Assembly: GCA_007844125.1 (NCBI GenBank)
Contig: CM017555.1
Span: forward strand, 27,147,624-27,211,623
Reading direction: 5' to 3'
From: Sinonovacula constricta
Lineage: Eukaryota > Mollusca > Bivalvia > Cardiida > Solecurtidae
DNA length: 64,000 bases
How positions within the stretch are numbered: position 1 is the stretch's first letter; each line of letters starts with the position of its first letter. The notes under the pieces were generated by a model, which saw only the letters and a program-made list of their open reading frames with translations, ran no database searches and was not told where the DNA came from. The position numbers and the translations under genes are program-made. This document shows positions 10,557 to 22,555 of the stretch, in pieces.

Positions 10557-10790
10557 AAACAAGAGCTGATAGTAGACAACATGCTCTACTGTTCTCAGTG
10601 CTGGACAGTATAATGAAAATTTTAAGTTGAAAAAGGATGATAACTCTGCTGAAAGTAATCTTAGTACCTGCCTTTTTGAAATGGCAACAAGTATCCCAAG
10701 CTTAAAGTAAGTTTTAAAGAAATGGATCTTAGCAAGCATTTTAACCAATGCTGACTAGAGAGCTATGACAGTTGCTTTTTTTTCTTTCAG
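10557..10790 (+). repeat. AACAAGAGCTGTCAG-type repeat copy
   Basis: Starts AACAAGAGCTGATAGTAGAC, includes CTCAGTGCTGGACAGTA, and ends near AACCAATGCTGACTAGAGAG. It is the longest well-preserved copy of this family in the window. Confidence 0.55.
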
Positions 10791-10847
10791 TAGTGCAACT
10801 AAATATATTGTTGCTACAATACAGTCAAGTCAAAGGACAAAGAAAAG

Positions 10848-10947
10848 GACTGAATGTAGTGGTTCTACCGAACATTTGTCTGGGGTCTTCCTCCACCAAA
10901 GATTAGCTGGATGTTGCCAATGCCACCAATATCGTGTCAGTGCCATG
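10848..10947 (+). mobile_element. SINE family 3, tail-side fragment
   Basis: GTGGTTCTACCGAACATTTG followed by GTCTTCCTCCACCAAAG and GTGTCAGTGCCATGAAAC is the body and tail of SINE 3 in plus orientation. It is immediately upstream of unrelated AT-rich DNA. Confidence 0.7.
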
Positions 10948-10949
10948 AA

Positions 10950-13918
10950 ACAAATAACCAAAACAAACCTCTAGGCAAACTCATATATAATATAAATTTA
11001 GCACAAAATGATTTTTAAAAAGCCATTTCATGACTAGGATCCTTCATAATTATTTCTGATAAATTAGACCACTCTGGCAAGACACACCTGGTTATTTATC
11101 CAAAGAGAAGAAAGAGGAGCAAATATAATACATCCAAACATTTAAAGCAACAAATAGGAAAGTGCAGCTTAAAAGTTCAGAGACTGTCATTATCTTATTT
11201 ACTTGCGAAAGGCATTAGTGTCCTTGAGGCGTTAGTAACCTTATTATCATTGCTATGGGAAATTCAAGGTTAAGGAAAATTTTAGGCTCTTTCTCACAAT
11301 TTTGCACAACAAGTCTTCAACAAGATGACATTGCTGATGTATGTTTTGGTTTCAGCAAATATGAAATTGAACTAATCAAACTTCATAACGACCTCTCTTT
11401 TTAACATCTTATCTTAAGAAAATCTCAGTATTTGTTTGCACCAACATTTATGCAAAAGTGTTGTAATTGTTGCTTTTTATAAATGTACATCTCACCGACA
11501 CATATGCATCATTGTGTTGTTTTATTAGCACCATTCTGGAGAGCAGTGCCTCTTCTGGAATACTACTTTGATGGGGACAAAAGTGCAGCAGGCAATAACA
11601 GGAAGTTGTAGCTGCTTTGTGCGACATTTTCCAGAAAAAAGAACTGAGAATGTCACAGTTAAAAGTGTACTGGTAGTTTGCACAAATAAAAAAAAGAAGC
11701 TGACATTCAGAAGAATTCACCAGCTGTTGAAAAGCTATTGTTTTATCGAAAGAAACAGATTATGCCAACATTGAAAATTAAGCTTGTAATAACAAAAAGA
11801 TGTTACAGACAAAAGGAAGAAAGCAACGTAGCTGATATTCTAGTTGACATCCATGTTGCAGAGTTATCGCTCATTACACATGTGTATGTAAAGAACAGTC
11901 AGTGTAAAAGAGTGTCTAGTGTCAATTGATTTAAAGTTCTTACTCTTATGGGAACTTAAATCCATGAATTTACAAGTTGGCAACTTTACCTATTTGGGAG
12001 TCTATTTAAAAAAAACATAAAACAACAACATTTGCTAAGAACCAATTTAAAGTTAAGTATTAGGTGACTGACATGATGAAGTACAAAAATTATATTTTTC
12101 ATTTGTCTTTTTTATTTTAGTTTTCTTTTTTTTTTTAAATTGTGTGAGTAAAAGCATCAAAGGTTTCCATATCTGAAAAAATATTTCAGTAATTGTGCAC
12201 TCTCTATGCCCTTCCTGCCTATAGTCCTAACATTTCCTTATTAAAGGAGACAAAAGTTCAATGTGATGTAATTACAGACACACCAGGGCCAAATGTCTAA
12301 AATTGAAGAATAGGATATTTTTTTATCTTGTTGTCATAGTACAGATAAATTTATGAGCATATGCCTATGAATGCATCATACGGAAATAAGTGTTTTATAT
12401 AAATTAACTGAAAGCCTGGTAAGCACATGTAAATCTATCCAAAGTAAATAGTGTAGATGTATATTAGCATGTTCAGCCAAGGAGCTTTCAGGTCAGGACC
12501 TGTTCTTTTTGTTGTTAAGCTTTCAGCAATATGTTAAGAAATTTTACATGAACATGTTGGCATATAAATAAGGTTTTAATAATACAGCAGGCAAAGTGTT
12601 AACATACTTTATCATTTCTATTGAATATATGTTATTTTCTATTTCAAAGAACATTGTAGCACTGAAATAAAATAAAATACTTTCATTTGTTAGAAGAAAT
12701 ACCAGGTGTCAAAATGTTTGCATTTGTGTTACCTGTCAACTTTGTTCGAATTTGCATTTATATTGCATTTTTGAAAAAAAATTTAAGATGAAGAAAACCA
12801 CTGTTGAACCACAATAAGAATGGAATAAAATATTACCTCTGATCAATATATTACTTTTGCCCATGTTTTCCTTTAAAAGATTGTGTTGTCTTTAGGATGG
12901 GACAATCTAAAGCATTGTGATGCTTTTATTGAAACTGCAGCCAAATAAGGCTCAACATCATCGTACAACTCTGAACTGTGTGACAACATACACCTGAGTC
13001 ACATCTTGCTGACTGACTGATGGTAACTGTTTATTCTGTTTTATGTAATTTAAAACTATGATCAATTAAGTGTCTTTAAACTAACCTGGTGTCCTCACTG
13101 TGATATCCTACTGACGTCACAGGGATAACATGGATTAACACTTCAAGCACTCTATATCAAACCACACCAAATTTATTCCGAAATTGCATTTTGCTTAGAA
13201 AACCAAACAAGTCAACTTTTTAGCTTATCAGGAGAAATATAATTCAAAATACTAATTCCTATAACTCCAGCATTATTTGTTAAACAGATGTGAACACAAA
13301 GATATAAAATCCAAAATGAAAGGGCTTAATGTCATTACAACATCAAAACCATTTAAAATTTATATGTTCATATAATATATCATAACTCATTGTTTCATAA
13401 TGATTATTTAATCATACTTCTAATATAGCTTATATTGCCTTATATTCTATATCTTACCTTCAAGACAACTTTAACATCTATTAATGATATGAAGCTAACA
13501 AGAACCAATATACAGACATAATGAAGGTCACTGAACTTAAGTCTGTGTAAAAAGCTAGAAATATCTCAATATTACCAGAATTGACCAAAATATATATTCA
13601 AGTTAACAGCAAAAGATTTAAATGATTGTCAACATTTTTTAATATCCCTCTTTTAATGCTAATGAAAACCACCTAAAATTATTATATCATTTTATGCATT
13701 GAAGAATGGCAGTATTTAGATAAGGTTGAAGAATGGCTATATAATATTATGCAGTGCAGACTGGGAATATTTAGGCTAGAACATTAAGGCAATAAGCTTC
13801 AACAAACTGCAGACAGATCCCAAATTTATGGATCACAATTAATCACAAATCTGGCATAGAGGCAATTGTCTTGATTCAAACTATCTGATGAAGTGTCTGG
13901 GGAAATTTTGACTGAAAA
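10950..13918. other. Gene-free intron-like DNA
   Basis: AT-rich with no recognisable exon on either strand. Overlapping 60-90 codon frames at 11448-11929 have no recognisable homology and no second exon. TGACGTCA (13113-13120) is a CRE-type palindrome, probably incidental. Confidence 0.5.
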
Positions 13919-14158
13919 TTTGTTTGTTTTTTTGTTGCATTGCACCGCCAAAGGTATGGACATATTTGGGACATCCAGCTAATTATTGGTGGAGGAAGAC
14001 CTCAGACTAATATCTGTTTAGAACCACAGGCACACAACAGATAAGCTTGAAATCCTCCCCACAAGGATGTTCTCTCCTAGACTGGGACTCGAAACCCATG
14101 CAAAGTGAGGAGGCTGAGGAGTTAACATAGACTCTAACCACTTTGCCAAAGGTACCCC
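13919..14158 (-). mobile_element. SINE family 3, near full length
   Basis: The A-rich tail is on the left (TTTGTTTTTTTGTTGCATTG) and the tRNA-like head on the right. The right side reads ACTGGGACTCGAAACCCATG, then CCACTTTGCCAAAGGTACCC, which is the reverse complement of a B box and an A box. TGAAAAT flanks both sides, a plausible target-site duplication. Confidence 0.82.
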
Positions 14159-14344
14159 CTTGAATGAAAATAAGTTTCTTCCTTTTTTTCTTTCTTAAAT
14201 TATCTTTTAAGATATATGAAGGGACAGTAAGCTGTGAATATATCACACATTTCACACAAGTCAAAATATTCCAACACCAGGCTAACCAGTCTTGGAGCTA
14301 CGTTTATATGTTAAGCTAGTGGTAGGAAGCTACGAAAATATTGT

Positions 14345-14610
14345 TCTCATTTTCAACACTTTGTTATGTCATTGTCTGAGTTAGAACACAGACCCTTCTG
14401 TACAATATCATACATTGTGTTATCAAAGTTGCTTAGTGCTGCACATTGAAAATAATACCGTGACACACACGCACGCACACACACACACACACAGTGTAAC
14501 ACAAACCCTTCCGTACAATTTTATAGAATGTTTTGTCTAATTTCCAATGTTGCAATTGCTTAGTGCTGCACACACAGGTTAACACAATGACACACACACA
14601 CACAATAACA
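14345..14610. repeat. Imperfect tandem duplication with (CA)n microsatellite
   Basis: A unit running AACACAGACCCTTCTGTACA to TTGCTTAGTGCTGCACA is repeated as AACACAAACCCTTCCGTACA to TTGCTTAGTGCTGCACA. A run of CA/GCA repeats (14463-14493) separates the copies, and another CA run follows at 14589-14603. Confidence 0.75.
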
Positions 14611-14704
14611 AAGTTGTATTCTCATTATAGGGGATAGTTGAAATACAAACAGATCACTTACAGGCTCTCTGTGGAGAAAGGGGGACTCCTAGTAAAATAA
14701 AATA

Positions 14705-14820
14705 ATACAAAAATACATGCAAACAAACTGGCATGACCCAAAAATAAATGCAAACAAACTGACTTGACTAAAAATACATGCACACAAATTGACATGACTC
14801 AAAAATACAAACATACATAT
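14705..14820. repeat. Short minisatellite
   Basis: Three to four units of about 32-36 bp on the pattern AAAATACATGCAAACAAACT followed by GACATGACT. Confidence 0.7.
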
Positions 14821-15259
14821 AGATAAGACAGTAACAACAGTAAATGAATACATACAGACTGAGACAAATTTAAAATAATACATATAAATGCAACAAAATT
14901 ACATGTAAATGTATCCATATGAAATGAGACATAAACTAAACCCCATGCATTAAAGGTGGTATCCAAAAGCTTAGACTTAAGATTTTTTTTTCTCAAATTA
15001 CCAAATAAGTCATTGTTACCTTAAAAGGTCTAGTAAAATGCTTTTCACTGATGCCCTAGATCTGTGTGAACAGTGAAGCATTAATCCACTCTCGTCATTG
15101 CAAACAGGTATTTTCTATCTAAGCAACACTGTAGAGTTAGCTATATTATGACTAAGAAAACCATGTGACTACTGTAACTTCCGAGATCACATGTCCGGTT
15201 ATTAAATAATATGACAATTAAAAGGGTGTAAAGGAGAATATATGTTTGGAACCTAACAT

Positions 15260-16221
15260 GAACAAGAGGGCTATGATGGCCCTTAATAGTTTGCCTAAGG
15301 ACACAGGCTTTAAGTTAGCTCATAACTGGCATCAAGTAATCAAGAGTCATTTATTTTAAAATTCTTTGGTGAAGATTGGACCATAAGTGTGGCCACTGGG
15401 CTGAAAACATTTTCTAGAATTTTACCAAAAGACCTACTGAATCCACGTGACCCACTTCAAAACATACGTAAGATTTCATGCTGGCAAACATTCTGGCCAA
15501 GTTTGAAAATTGAGCAATCAAACCAAGTTTGTTCATAAGCTTTTTCTAAGATTTGACCTAGTGACCTACTTTTTTACCCCACATGACCCAATAATAAACT
15601 CATTAAAGAATTCATGCGAACAAACATTCTGGATAGTATTAGGATTAGGATTAGCCGGCATTTTTGCCGATACTGCGCAGCGACATTTCTATCATTACAG
15701 CACAGGGGCACTTATGAGGTGCCCAGGGACTGAACCCGGCCGGTCCATTATACTTACACCTATGAGTCAGGCGTAATGCTGTCCCTGTAGCCCCGAGCGT
15801 TAGGAGGTAAGCCACTACTACCAACTTTAAAGTCTTTGGTATGACCCGGCCGGGGTTCGAACCCACGACCTCCCGATCCGCAAGCCGACGCTCTACCATC
15901 TGAGCTATTGCAGCCGGTCCAAACATTCTGACCAAGTTAGATGAAAATTGGGCTATAAATATGGCCTCTTGTGTGTTCACAAGCCTTTTCTGAGATTTGA
16001 CCTACTGACCTACTTTTTGATACCATGTGACCCAAAAAAGAAATCATCAGACATTTCATGTAGACAAACATTCTGACCAAGTTTGACAAAGATTGGGCCA
16101 TAAATGTGGCCTATAGCTTGTTCACAAGCTAAAATGTTGACAATGGACGACTGACGAAGGAATATCAGACAAGCTCACATTGAGCACTATTATTGAGCAC
16201 ATTGTGCTCAGGTGAGCTAAA
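15260..16221 (+). mobile_element. Composite tandem-core element, copy A (GCTCAGGTGAGC family)
   Basis: Head AACAAGAGGGCTATGATGGC forms a small hairpin. The core has about 145-bp units built from GTGTTCACAAGC, TTTGACCTACTGACC, CATGTGACCC, and GACAAACATTCTGACC. The tail is TTGAGCACATTGTGCTCAG followed by GTGAGCTAAAA. A family 2 SINE sits inside at 15632-15920. The tail hairpin followed by CTAA resembles Helitron 3' ends, and the tandem core resembles the layout of oyster pearl-type elements. Both comparisons are inference. Confidence 0.7.
15632..15920 (-). mobile_element. SINE family 2 (tRNA-headed), full length, with 10-bp target-site duplication
   Basis: AAACATTCTG at 15622-15631 and 15921-15930 flanks the insert. 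On the minus strand the head reads GCAATAGCTCAGATGGTAGA (A box), then GTGGGTTCGAACCCCGG (B box), a very tRNA-like start. The body runs to TGCCGGCTAATCCTAATCC at the tail. The minus-strand frame with AQMVERRLADREVVGSNPGR is the usual spurious translation of a tRNA-derived head, not a gene. Inserted within the composite element 15260-16221. Confidence 0.92.
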
Positions 16222-18520
16222 ATGAGTAAATATACAGTGACTGTTTATCCAATCAATGAAGGGGTAAAGGTTCTGGTGAAATGGGTACCAATTATTCATA
16301 AAAAGCATGTGTTTTTAATTTGTTTGTGGTCCTTGTGATCATATGTATAGGAGGCACAAAATTAATAGAAAATGTCACATGACTGATATAGGCTGATCCT
16401 GTTTAAGCTGAACAATTAATTTTAAAATCTTTTAGGTTTGCTTTCCTGGTGCAATATAACAATATTAAAATAATCCATTCAGTGAAGATAACTTGCAATT
16501 AATTGTACAAAAAGACACTCAAAGAGAAACTTTAAAAAGAATTAAACAAATGAATCACCATTTTAGATTTATTTAAACATTTGATCACTATTTATTGAAA
16601 CATTTACTGAACAAATATACACCAAATTACATTCAATAGAATTTTCAGAACATTGTCAACATGAATTATCTCCCCTTTGAGCTTTTCAAGCTGTGACATT
16701 TCTAGAATTGTACAAAATTCATTGGTGACTGTTTACACAGTACTCCAACCAGAAAATAATCACTGAACAATTAATCTAAATAGTGGAATTGTGTGTGTGT
16801 GTCATCGAATTTTGATTCAAGTTAAATCAATTTAAATAAGATTGGGTCTTACAAGTAATGATTTTTTTGCAGCCTTGTTTACATAAACAGAAAAAAGGCA
16901 TCAGCTTGGAAATGTCCACAAGTCAAACCATTCTGCTGTTTTAAGTACAGCTTCAGATAAGAAAAGTTCTTTTGAAGCTAAATTCTTTATTTTCCAATTA
17001 AATCCTATATACCTAGCACTCATTAGAATTGTCTCAAAGAGACATTTTCAATTAGAACCAATAATGCACATTTGGGATGAGAATCATGGGATACATTGCT
17101 CAACAATGCCAGATTTACACCCTAATCGAGAGCTCTGGTTTTAAAATACAGTTTAACACTTCAAACTCGATGTGTTTTTGTTGGCAATTTGCCTTTGCAT
17201 GATAATAGCATGTACTGATTCTTAACAAATGTTGCTTGATAAGTTTTAGCACCCATGTTTTGCTGGTACGCTGACATGATTTAGCCCAGCATTCCCTGAC
17301 ACCAAATGAACTAGTCTAGAAAAAAAACACACTATTATCTTGGTATGCATAGTAGGCAAAGCTTTGTTGTAATTCCTTTTGGAAGCACTGTAACTCATGG
17401 GCTGGGATCATAGAAGCACCACTTAATGTAGCCTGGTCTGAGTTCAGTGAATGTATGTTTACTTGCTGGGTTAATAGTTACACAGTATTTCACAGTATTT
17501 TATTTATTTGAAGATGGTGTCCATTTCAAGCAGATATTGAGCTGACTTCACTGCTTAGACGATCATGGTATAGTTTTGAGTTCCATTCAGGGCAAAGGAC
17601 TTAATATGGTCTTCCTCTTCCTCTGACCTTGCTTAATTAACATAACTGGTTGCTAAGATATATTTAAAAAATAAAATATGTAAAGAAAAACCTGACCATG
17701 TATACTGAGCAAGATCTGTCAGCAGAAAGCATGCTCACCCTTTTTCAGTGAAGAATCGTGTTAGTTGTTTCAAACCTTAATGAAAACATAACATACCTAC
17801 CCTAATGAAACATTTGAAAGTGAACATTATTTCAAGTTTGAAGTAAATATCTTTTACAACTTTTTGGCAAATAGATCATAACCAAACCCTTAGAGAGAGA
17901 CACGACAAAAAACTTCACTTTCTTCAATAAGAGACACTAAAAGCAATATTGGCCATTAGTGTAGGTGGTGGGAAGGGGAGATAATCCTGTTAGCCTACTC
18001 ACTGTCAGTTCTTTTGACATATCATTGGTATTAAGGTGAGCAGAATAATGTATTCAGTAGAAACGTTTTAACTGAATTAAAGAAATTTGACTGCATTAAT
18101 CAGCTCAATTATAAAATATATAAATATTGTGTGTTTTCTCATTAATAGTTATTCTATTTTCATTTTCTTTAAATTAATGTCTTTAATTGAACTTTAGACC
18201 TAAATGACAGATTAAAACTTTTTTTAAAAGTTGGATTTAACTTTGTTTATTATATTTAAAATATTTGAAATGTAATTATAAACCAAAGAATACAACAAAG
18301 GTACTAGTGAGTTTATATTGATCATTCTTTAAAAAAATCCATTTAGACAATTTGTCAGTCAGTAGCCGGTTGAGGTTTGGAACACTAGCAGATTTTTAAA
18401 AAAATTATTTACAAAGATAATAATACAAGAAAATGGACTCATTTTCATTGTTTTCTAAAGAACATTTCCAGGGTTGAACCAGTACATAGATATCAAACTA
18501 CCTGGAGTGATTGTATATTC
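16222..18520. other. Gene-free intron-like DNA with SINE and repeat scraps
   Basis: No exon recognised. A SINE 1 tail fragment lies at 17462-17572 and a diverged AACAAGAGCTGTCAG-type fragment at 17708-17900. Confidence 0.5.
17462..17572 (-). repeat. SINE family 1, tail fragment
   Basis: GCTGGGTTAATAGTTACACA, then CACAGTATTT and GATGGTGTCCATTTCAAGCA match the tail half of SINE 1. It breaks off after CTGACTTCACTG. Confidence 0.6.
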
Positions 18521-18818
18521 TTTTTTGTTTATTGGGTTTATCATCCCATCAACAATATTTCAGTTATATGGAGACAGTGTCCACTTGCCGTCTTCACTCT
18601 GTATAGCATGCCCTCAAAACCTGGCATGATACAATACCCAGTCACATTATCCTGACACTGGGCCAACCAGTCATTGAACTATCCTTATATTTGCCTGAGC
18701 ATTAGCAAGGAAGTTATACCACTACCATCTTTAATGACTTTGGTATGTCATGGCCCAAGATCGTACCCAGAGCCATACCTGGAGCCAATGCTCTATCAAT
18801 TGTGCTACCAGGTCTGGT
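18521..18818 (-). mobile_element. SINE family 1, near full length
   Basis: Runs from TTTTTTGTTTATTGGGTTTA to TGTGCTACCAGGTCTGGT. Diverged flanking bases TGATTGTAT and TGACTGCAT may be the remains of a target-site duplication. The head B-box region reads AAGATCGTACCCAGA on the plus strand. Confidence 0.82.
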
Positions 18819-19240
18819 GACTGCATGGTAACTAGTCTTGTACAAAGTCATCTCATGTCAGGTATGGGTTTTACAACCAGGACTTACAATCCTTAGTTAG
18901 TGTTAACCTTCACTATTTCACCATTGACTATTATAGTGGGTCATCTTTAAGACAGGATCTTCCAAGGTAGGAAATGTTTCACTCATTTATGGATAAGAAA
19001 TTTGTATGCCTTATCAAAGCATATAAAATCATCACTTTGATCTTCAGAAGAAACTAAGCTTTTATTTGCAGACTGTTTAAACTTCAGCTCTAAACAACTC
19101 CTTAAAAAATATATGTATTTAAAAAAATACTTAAGAGCTGCTAAAAAAAAAAATAACCCAAAAGGATAATTTTTAAAAGTATATAAAAGTACTTAAGAGG
19201 ATTGTTAAGACTGGAGATATAAGACCAGAGATTTACTTAC

Positions 19241-19350
19241 TGTTGTGGATGGGACAGTTGAGTCTGAAAAAATGGTTATTGCCCCAAAGGATTCTGTCTC
19301 CGTGCTTCACTTTTGTCTTCTGGTGGACTACCGAACCATTGACACATGTC
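19241..19350 (-). CDS. KIF13: Kinesin-3 (KIF13/Khc-73-like) exon: second half of the FHA domain
   Basis: Internal exon of 110 nt. On the minus strand it is preceded by an acceptor (CCTTCAG, bases just above 19350) and followed by a strong donor GTAAGT at 19240-19235. It begins by completing the codon left open by the exon at 22820-22956 (AG+G, Arg) and then reads 36 codons without a stop. Key residues are TCVNG near the start and HGDRILWGNNHFFRLN near the end. TCVNG is the Asn-Gly loop of FHA domains. The second string is the hallmark of KIF13-type kinesin-3 FHA domains; KIF14, KIF16B and KIF1 differ here as I remember them. The FHA domain lies after the motor and neck of these plus-end-directed microtubule motors and takes part in dimer regulation and cargo binding. 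The exon exits in phase 1. The next exon was not found in the 19 kb to its left, which points to a long intron. The family is nearly certain; assignment to KIF13 rather than another kinesin-3 is likely. Confidence 0.93.
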
Positions 19351-20036
19351 CTGAAGGTACAAATTAAAGTGAAAATCAGGTTGGTTTTATTTTTCTTGCC
19401 CTGGGTTTGATGGTTTAAAATAATAACACACCTGGTGTGTCTAGAACGAGATTGGCAAATCTTGATCAGGCCACATTTGTTTATGTAACCCTCTGTTCAT
19501 GCATAGGACTTCTTGCTTCTATGCAAAGCATACACAATAACCTCTATTATTTTTAAGAGAACTGCAGTTAGGATTAATTTTTAGACTTGTGTTAGTCTAA
19601 AACCTATAACCTATAAGCAGATAAAACATATGTTACACGAAAATCAACAAAATTTGGTAAATTTGCAAAATTATATACATATACAATACTTACAAGATAA
19701 TTTAATTCTTGTATTAATGACATTTTCATGTTATCAAAGTGCCTTCACATTTTTGTTATGTCATAAGGGGGTATGGTGTTTATACATCCCAGTGTTAAAA
19801 TTATGGCATTTTCCAGCTATTTTTTGTGGCCACTGACAATACAATCTTCATCCAAAGATACATGACATATTAGGAGAAATTCTACAGAAAAGAGTCAAGG
19901 AGCAAAGATCCAGGTAAAGGAGATGTCTTATCTGGAACTATACTTTTTGTCTCAACTTGATTAATGTGTGCTTTATAGAGTAAGTTAGGATTACACCCAG
20001 TTTTCTCCTGTGTGGTTCAGAAAAATAGTATTTAAA

Positions 20037-20280
20037 GGGTTCCTGTAGCCAAGCAAATAGAACTGCTGACTTGTATCTTCTTACTCCCTCACTGTGTGAG
20101 TTTGTGTGTCCTAGTTGGGATGTGATCTCTAGTGTGGATAGGTCTTCCAGCTGACTTTCAGTGTGCCAGTGATTCTACCAAGTTGTAAATCTAAGGTCTT
20201 CTTCCACAAATAAGCTAAGCATTGCCAATATGAATATAACTGTGTTGGTGCTTTGTAACAAAAACAAAACAAAACAAAAA
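20037..20280 (+). mobile_element. SINE family 3, full length, plus orientation
   Basis: tRNA-like head GTAGCCAAGCAAATAGAACT (A-box region), B-box region GTGAGTTTGTGTGTCCTAG, body with TCTTCCAGCTGACTTTCAGT and GTCTTCTTCCACAAATA, and an A-rich tail ending AAAACAAAACAAAAACAA. It abuts the head of the next composite element. Confidence 0.8.
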
Positions 20281-21252
20281 CAAGAGGCCATGATGGCCCT
20301 ATATCGCTCACCTGAATGCCATAGACATTAAGACCTTGTTGCTATGATGTTCGACAGACCAGAATTCTTTAAAAAAAAATTGAAATAAGGCCACCAAAGG
20401 AATTCCTAAAACAAATATCAAATCTCTAGCTCTTGTGAATTCATACATAACCTTACTGGGAAAAATGGCCATGCTCTTCGTGGCCATGCTATTTGACAGG
20501 TTAAAATGTTGTGAACAATACTGATACAAGACCAAGCAAGGAAGATGGATACCAAATATCAAGGCTCCAGCTCTTGTAGTTTTTGACAAGAAGATTTTCA
20601 CAGTTTTCCTATATAGCCATATATGGAAAATGGTCCCGCCCCTGGCAGCCACGTTTTTTTTATGGATCAAAATATGTTTGTTTTGTTTGTTTTTTATTGT
20701 ATTGCACTGTCACAGTTATGGTCATATTGGCGACATCTAGCTAGTTATTGGTGGAGGAATAGCCCAGACTTATGCCTGGGTAGAACCACCAGCACACTGG
20801 AAAACTTCTCACTTGAAGGATCAGAATTACTTGAACAATCTTAACACAGGGCAACCCAAAGAACATGTATACCAAATATGAAGGCTCTACCTCTTGTAGT
20901 TTCTGGCAAGAAGGTTTTCCTAAATAACCTTAAATGGAAAATGACCACGCTCCTGGTGACCATGTTTTTGACGGATCAGAAATCTTTGCACAATTGTACT
21001 AAATATCAAGACTCTAGATTTCCTTAGTTTTCGTATATAGCCATATATTGAAAAAGGTCATGCCCCTGGTGGCCATGTTTTCTGACAAATCAAAATTATT
21101 TGAAAATTTTTCATTTCCCCTGCCTGCTAAAGCTTCTGAGAAAGTTTTGCTGAATTTGACCCAGCAGTTTCAGAGCAATTGTCATTTGAAAATGTTGATG
21201 GATGTCGGACAATCACAATAGCTCACCCTTAGCATAAGCTCAGGTGAGCTAA
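20278..21252 (+). mobile_element. Composite tandem-core element, copy B (GCTCAGGTGAGC family)
   Basis: Head AACAAGAGGCCATGATGGCC (perfect palindrome GGCCATGATGGCC) and TCGCTCACCTGA; tail CTCAGGTGAGCTAAAA. The core units, about 150 bp, differ from copy A: they repeat AAATATCAAGGCTC, TTTCTGGCAAGAAG, and GCCCCTGGTGGCCATGTTTT. The head GCTCACCTGA and tail TCAGGTGAGC are inverted copies. A truncated SINE 3 is nested at 20674-20818. Confidence 0.72.
20674..20818 (-). mobile_element. SINE family 3, truncated, nested, with target-site duplication
   Basis: GGATCAAAAT (20664-20673) and GGATCAGAAT (20819-20828) flank the insert. The tail (ATGTTTGTTTTGTTTGTTTT) is present but the tRNA head is missing, so the truncation accompanied insertion. 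It interrupts the composite element copy B. Confidence 0.82.
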
Positions 21253-22415
21253 AAGGCAAAGGTAAGGTGAACTTAGAAGTTTCTGTTAATTTGTGCAAAA
21301 AGTCTAAGCTTTGTATTAATTTGCAGTCAAGTAAAAAGTGAAGACTTCATTTTGGTCTTCAAATGAAGATAATTTGTTTTTTTTAAATCAACCTCTCACT
21401 GCTTCCCCTCCACCACATAAAACATTGATCGAGATTGTACAGTCCATTGAATATTTACCACAACAAGGTTAATAAATGTAATGTTTTAAGCAAGAAATCA
21501 ATTAATGATAGCATAGCTTATCTTAACAGATTGGCGTGAATTCATCAAGCACAATAATGTTTCTGTCAGATGCACATATCAACATAGGGCCTTCAATTAC
21601 TGTATTCATTCCACATCATGATTAATAGTTTAAATCAGCGCCTTTGTTCATTAAATTAAAAGAGAGAAAGCCATTAACAATAGAAGTGCATTAGTTAGAT
21701 CATCCATTGTATGTGTATATTGATCTGATTTTGATGTATTCATGTAACATAACTATAATGCCAACAACTTCTTAGCCATTAGTTGTGATAGTGAATGGAA
21801 GCAGATGTAATGCCACTATCCCTGTGATAGCAAGCCATAACAATGATACTTCTGATGTCATATGACAGTTGGCCAGAAATTCTGGGTATGATTTATTGGG
21901 TTTATTGTCCCACTTACAATATTTCCAACTTACTCTTAAGCCTGGTTGTGAAGAAGACCTCTACAAGGCAATAATCAGGAGAAATAATCATTAACAATAC
22001 AAATGGCATTGTTTACCCTTGCAATTACCAGTATATGATAAGCAGTGTTTATAATGAAGCAGTGTTATATTCTCACCAGATTATACCTCTAATACAGTGC
22101 CTAAGAGTGCTATATTTTTCAATGAATTGTTTTTTTTTCTATTTTGGTAATAAAACCCCAAAATTCCTTACAACAAATTTGACCAAAACTTACACTTAAA
22201 GTCACAACCTCAGCTCCAATATGTGTCCAATGCACTTCTGAACAACACCAGGTCATTGTGACCTGTATTTATAACACTGTGTACATAGATCTTTCATCCT
22301 TCTCCAAAAACAGAGTCTATATGTGATAACTGACTTTCTATGTAATAAATTGTTATTATGCATGATAGTTTTTTTGTAGGACTGGAAGTGAATTGATTGA
22401 AATCTTGTTGAAAAC
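21253..22415. other. Gene-free intronic DNA
   Basis: AT-rich. Holds a 45-bp SINE 1 tail scrap at 21888-21932 (TTATTGGGTTTATTGTCCCA) and nothing else that I can name. Confidence 0.5.
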
Positions 22416-22555
22416 TGTATTTCAAACTCATCCAAGATGTCATGCAGACAAACATTTTGACCAAGTTATGTGAACATTGGCTATAGACTGTAGCGTTTAG
22501 AGTGTTCATTTGCAAATTGTTGATGCCTGACAACACACAATGGTGTGCTCACCAT
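22416..22555 (+). repeat. Fragment of the GCTCAGGTGAGC composite element
   Basis: CAAACTCATCCAAGATGTCA, GCAGACAAACATTTTGACC and TGGTGTGCTCACCATTAG match one core unit and a decayed tail. Confidence 0.6.

Noticed and set aside
11529..11774. 81-codon plus-strand frame following TTTTATTAG, overlapped by a 90-codon minus-strand frame
   Set aside because: Both strands are open over the same stretch, neither product is recognised, and no partner exon was found. Likely chance.
15651..15980. 109-codon minus-strand frame with AQMVERRLADREVVGSNPGR
   Set aside because: This is the well-known spurious translation of a tRNA-derived SINE head, not a protein gene. The tRNA-like sequence is also not a functional tRNA gene, since it continues into a SINE body.
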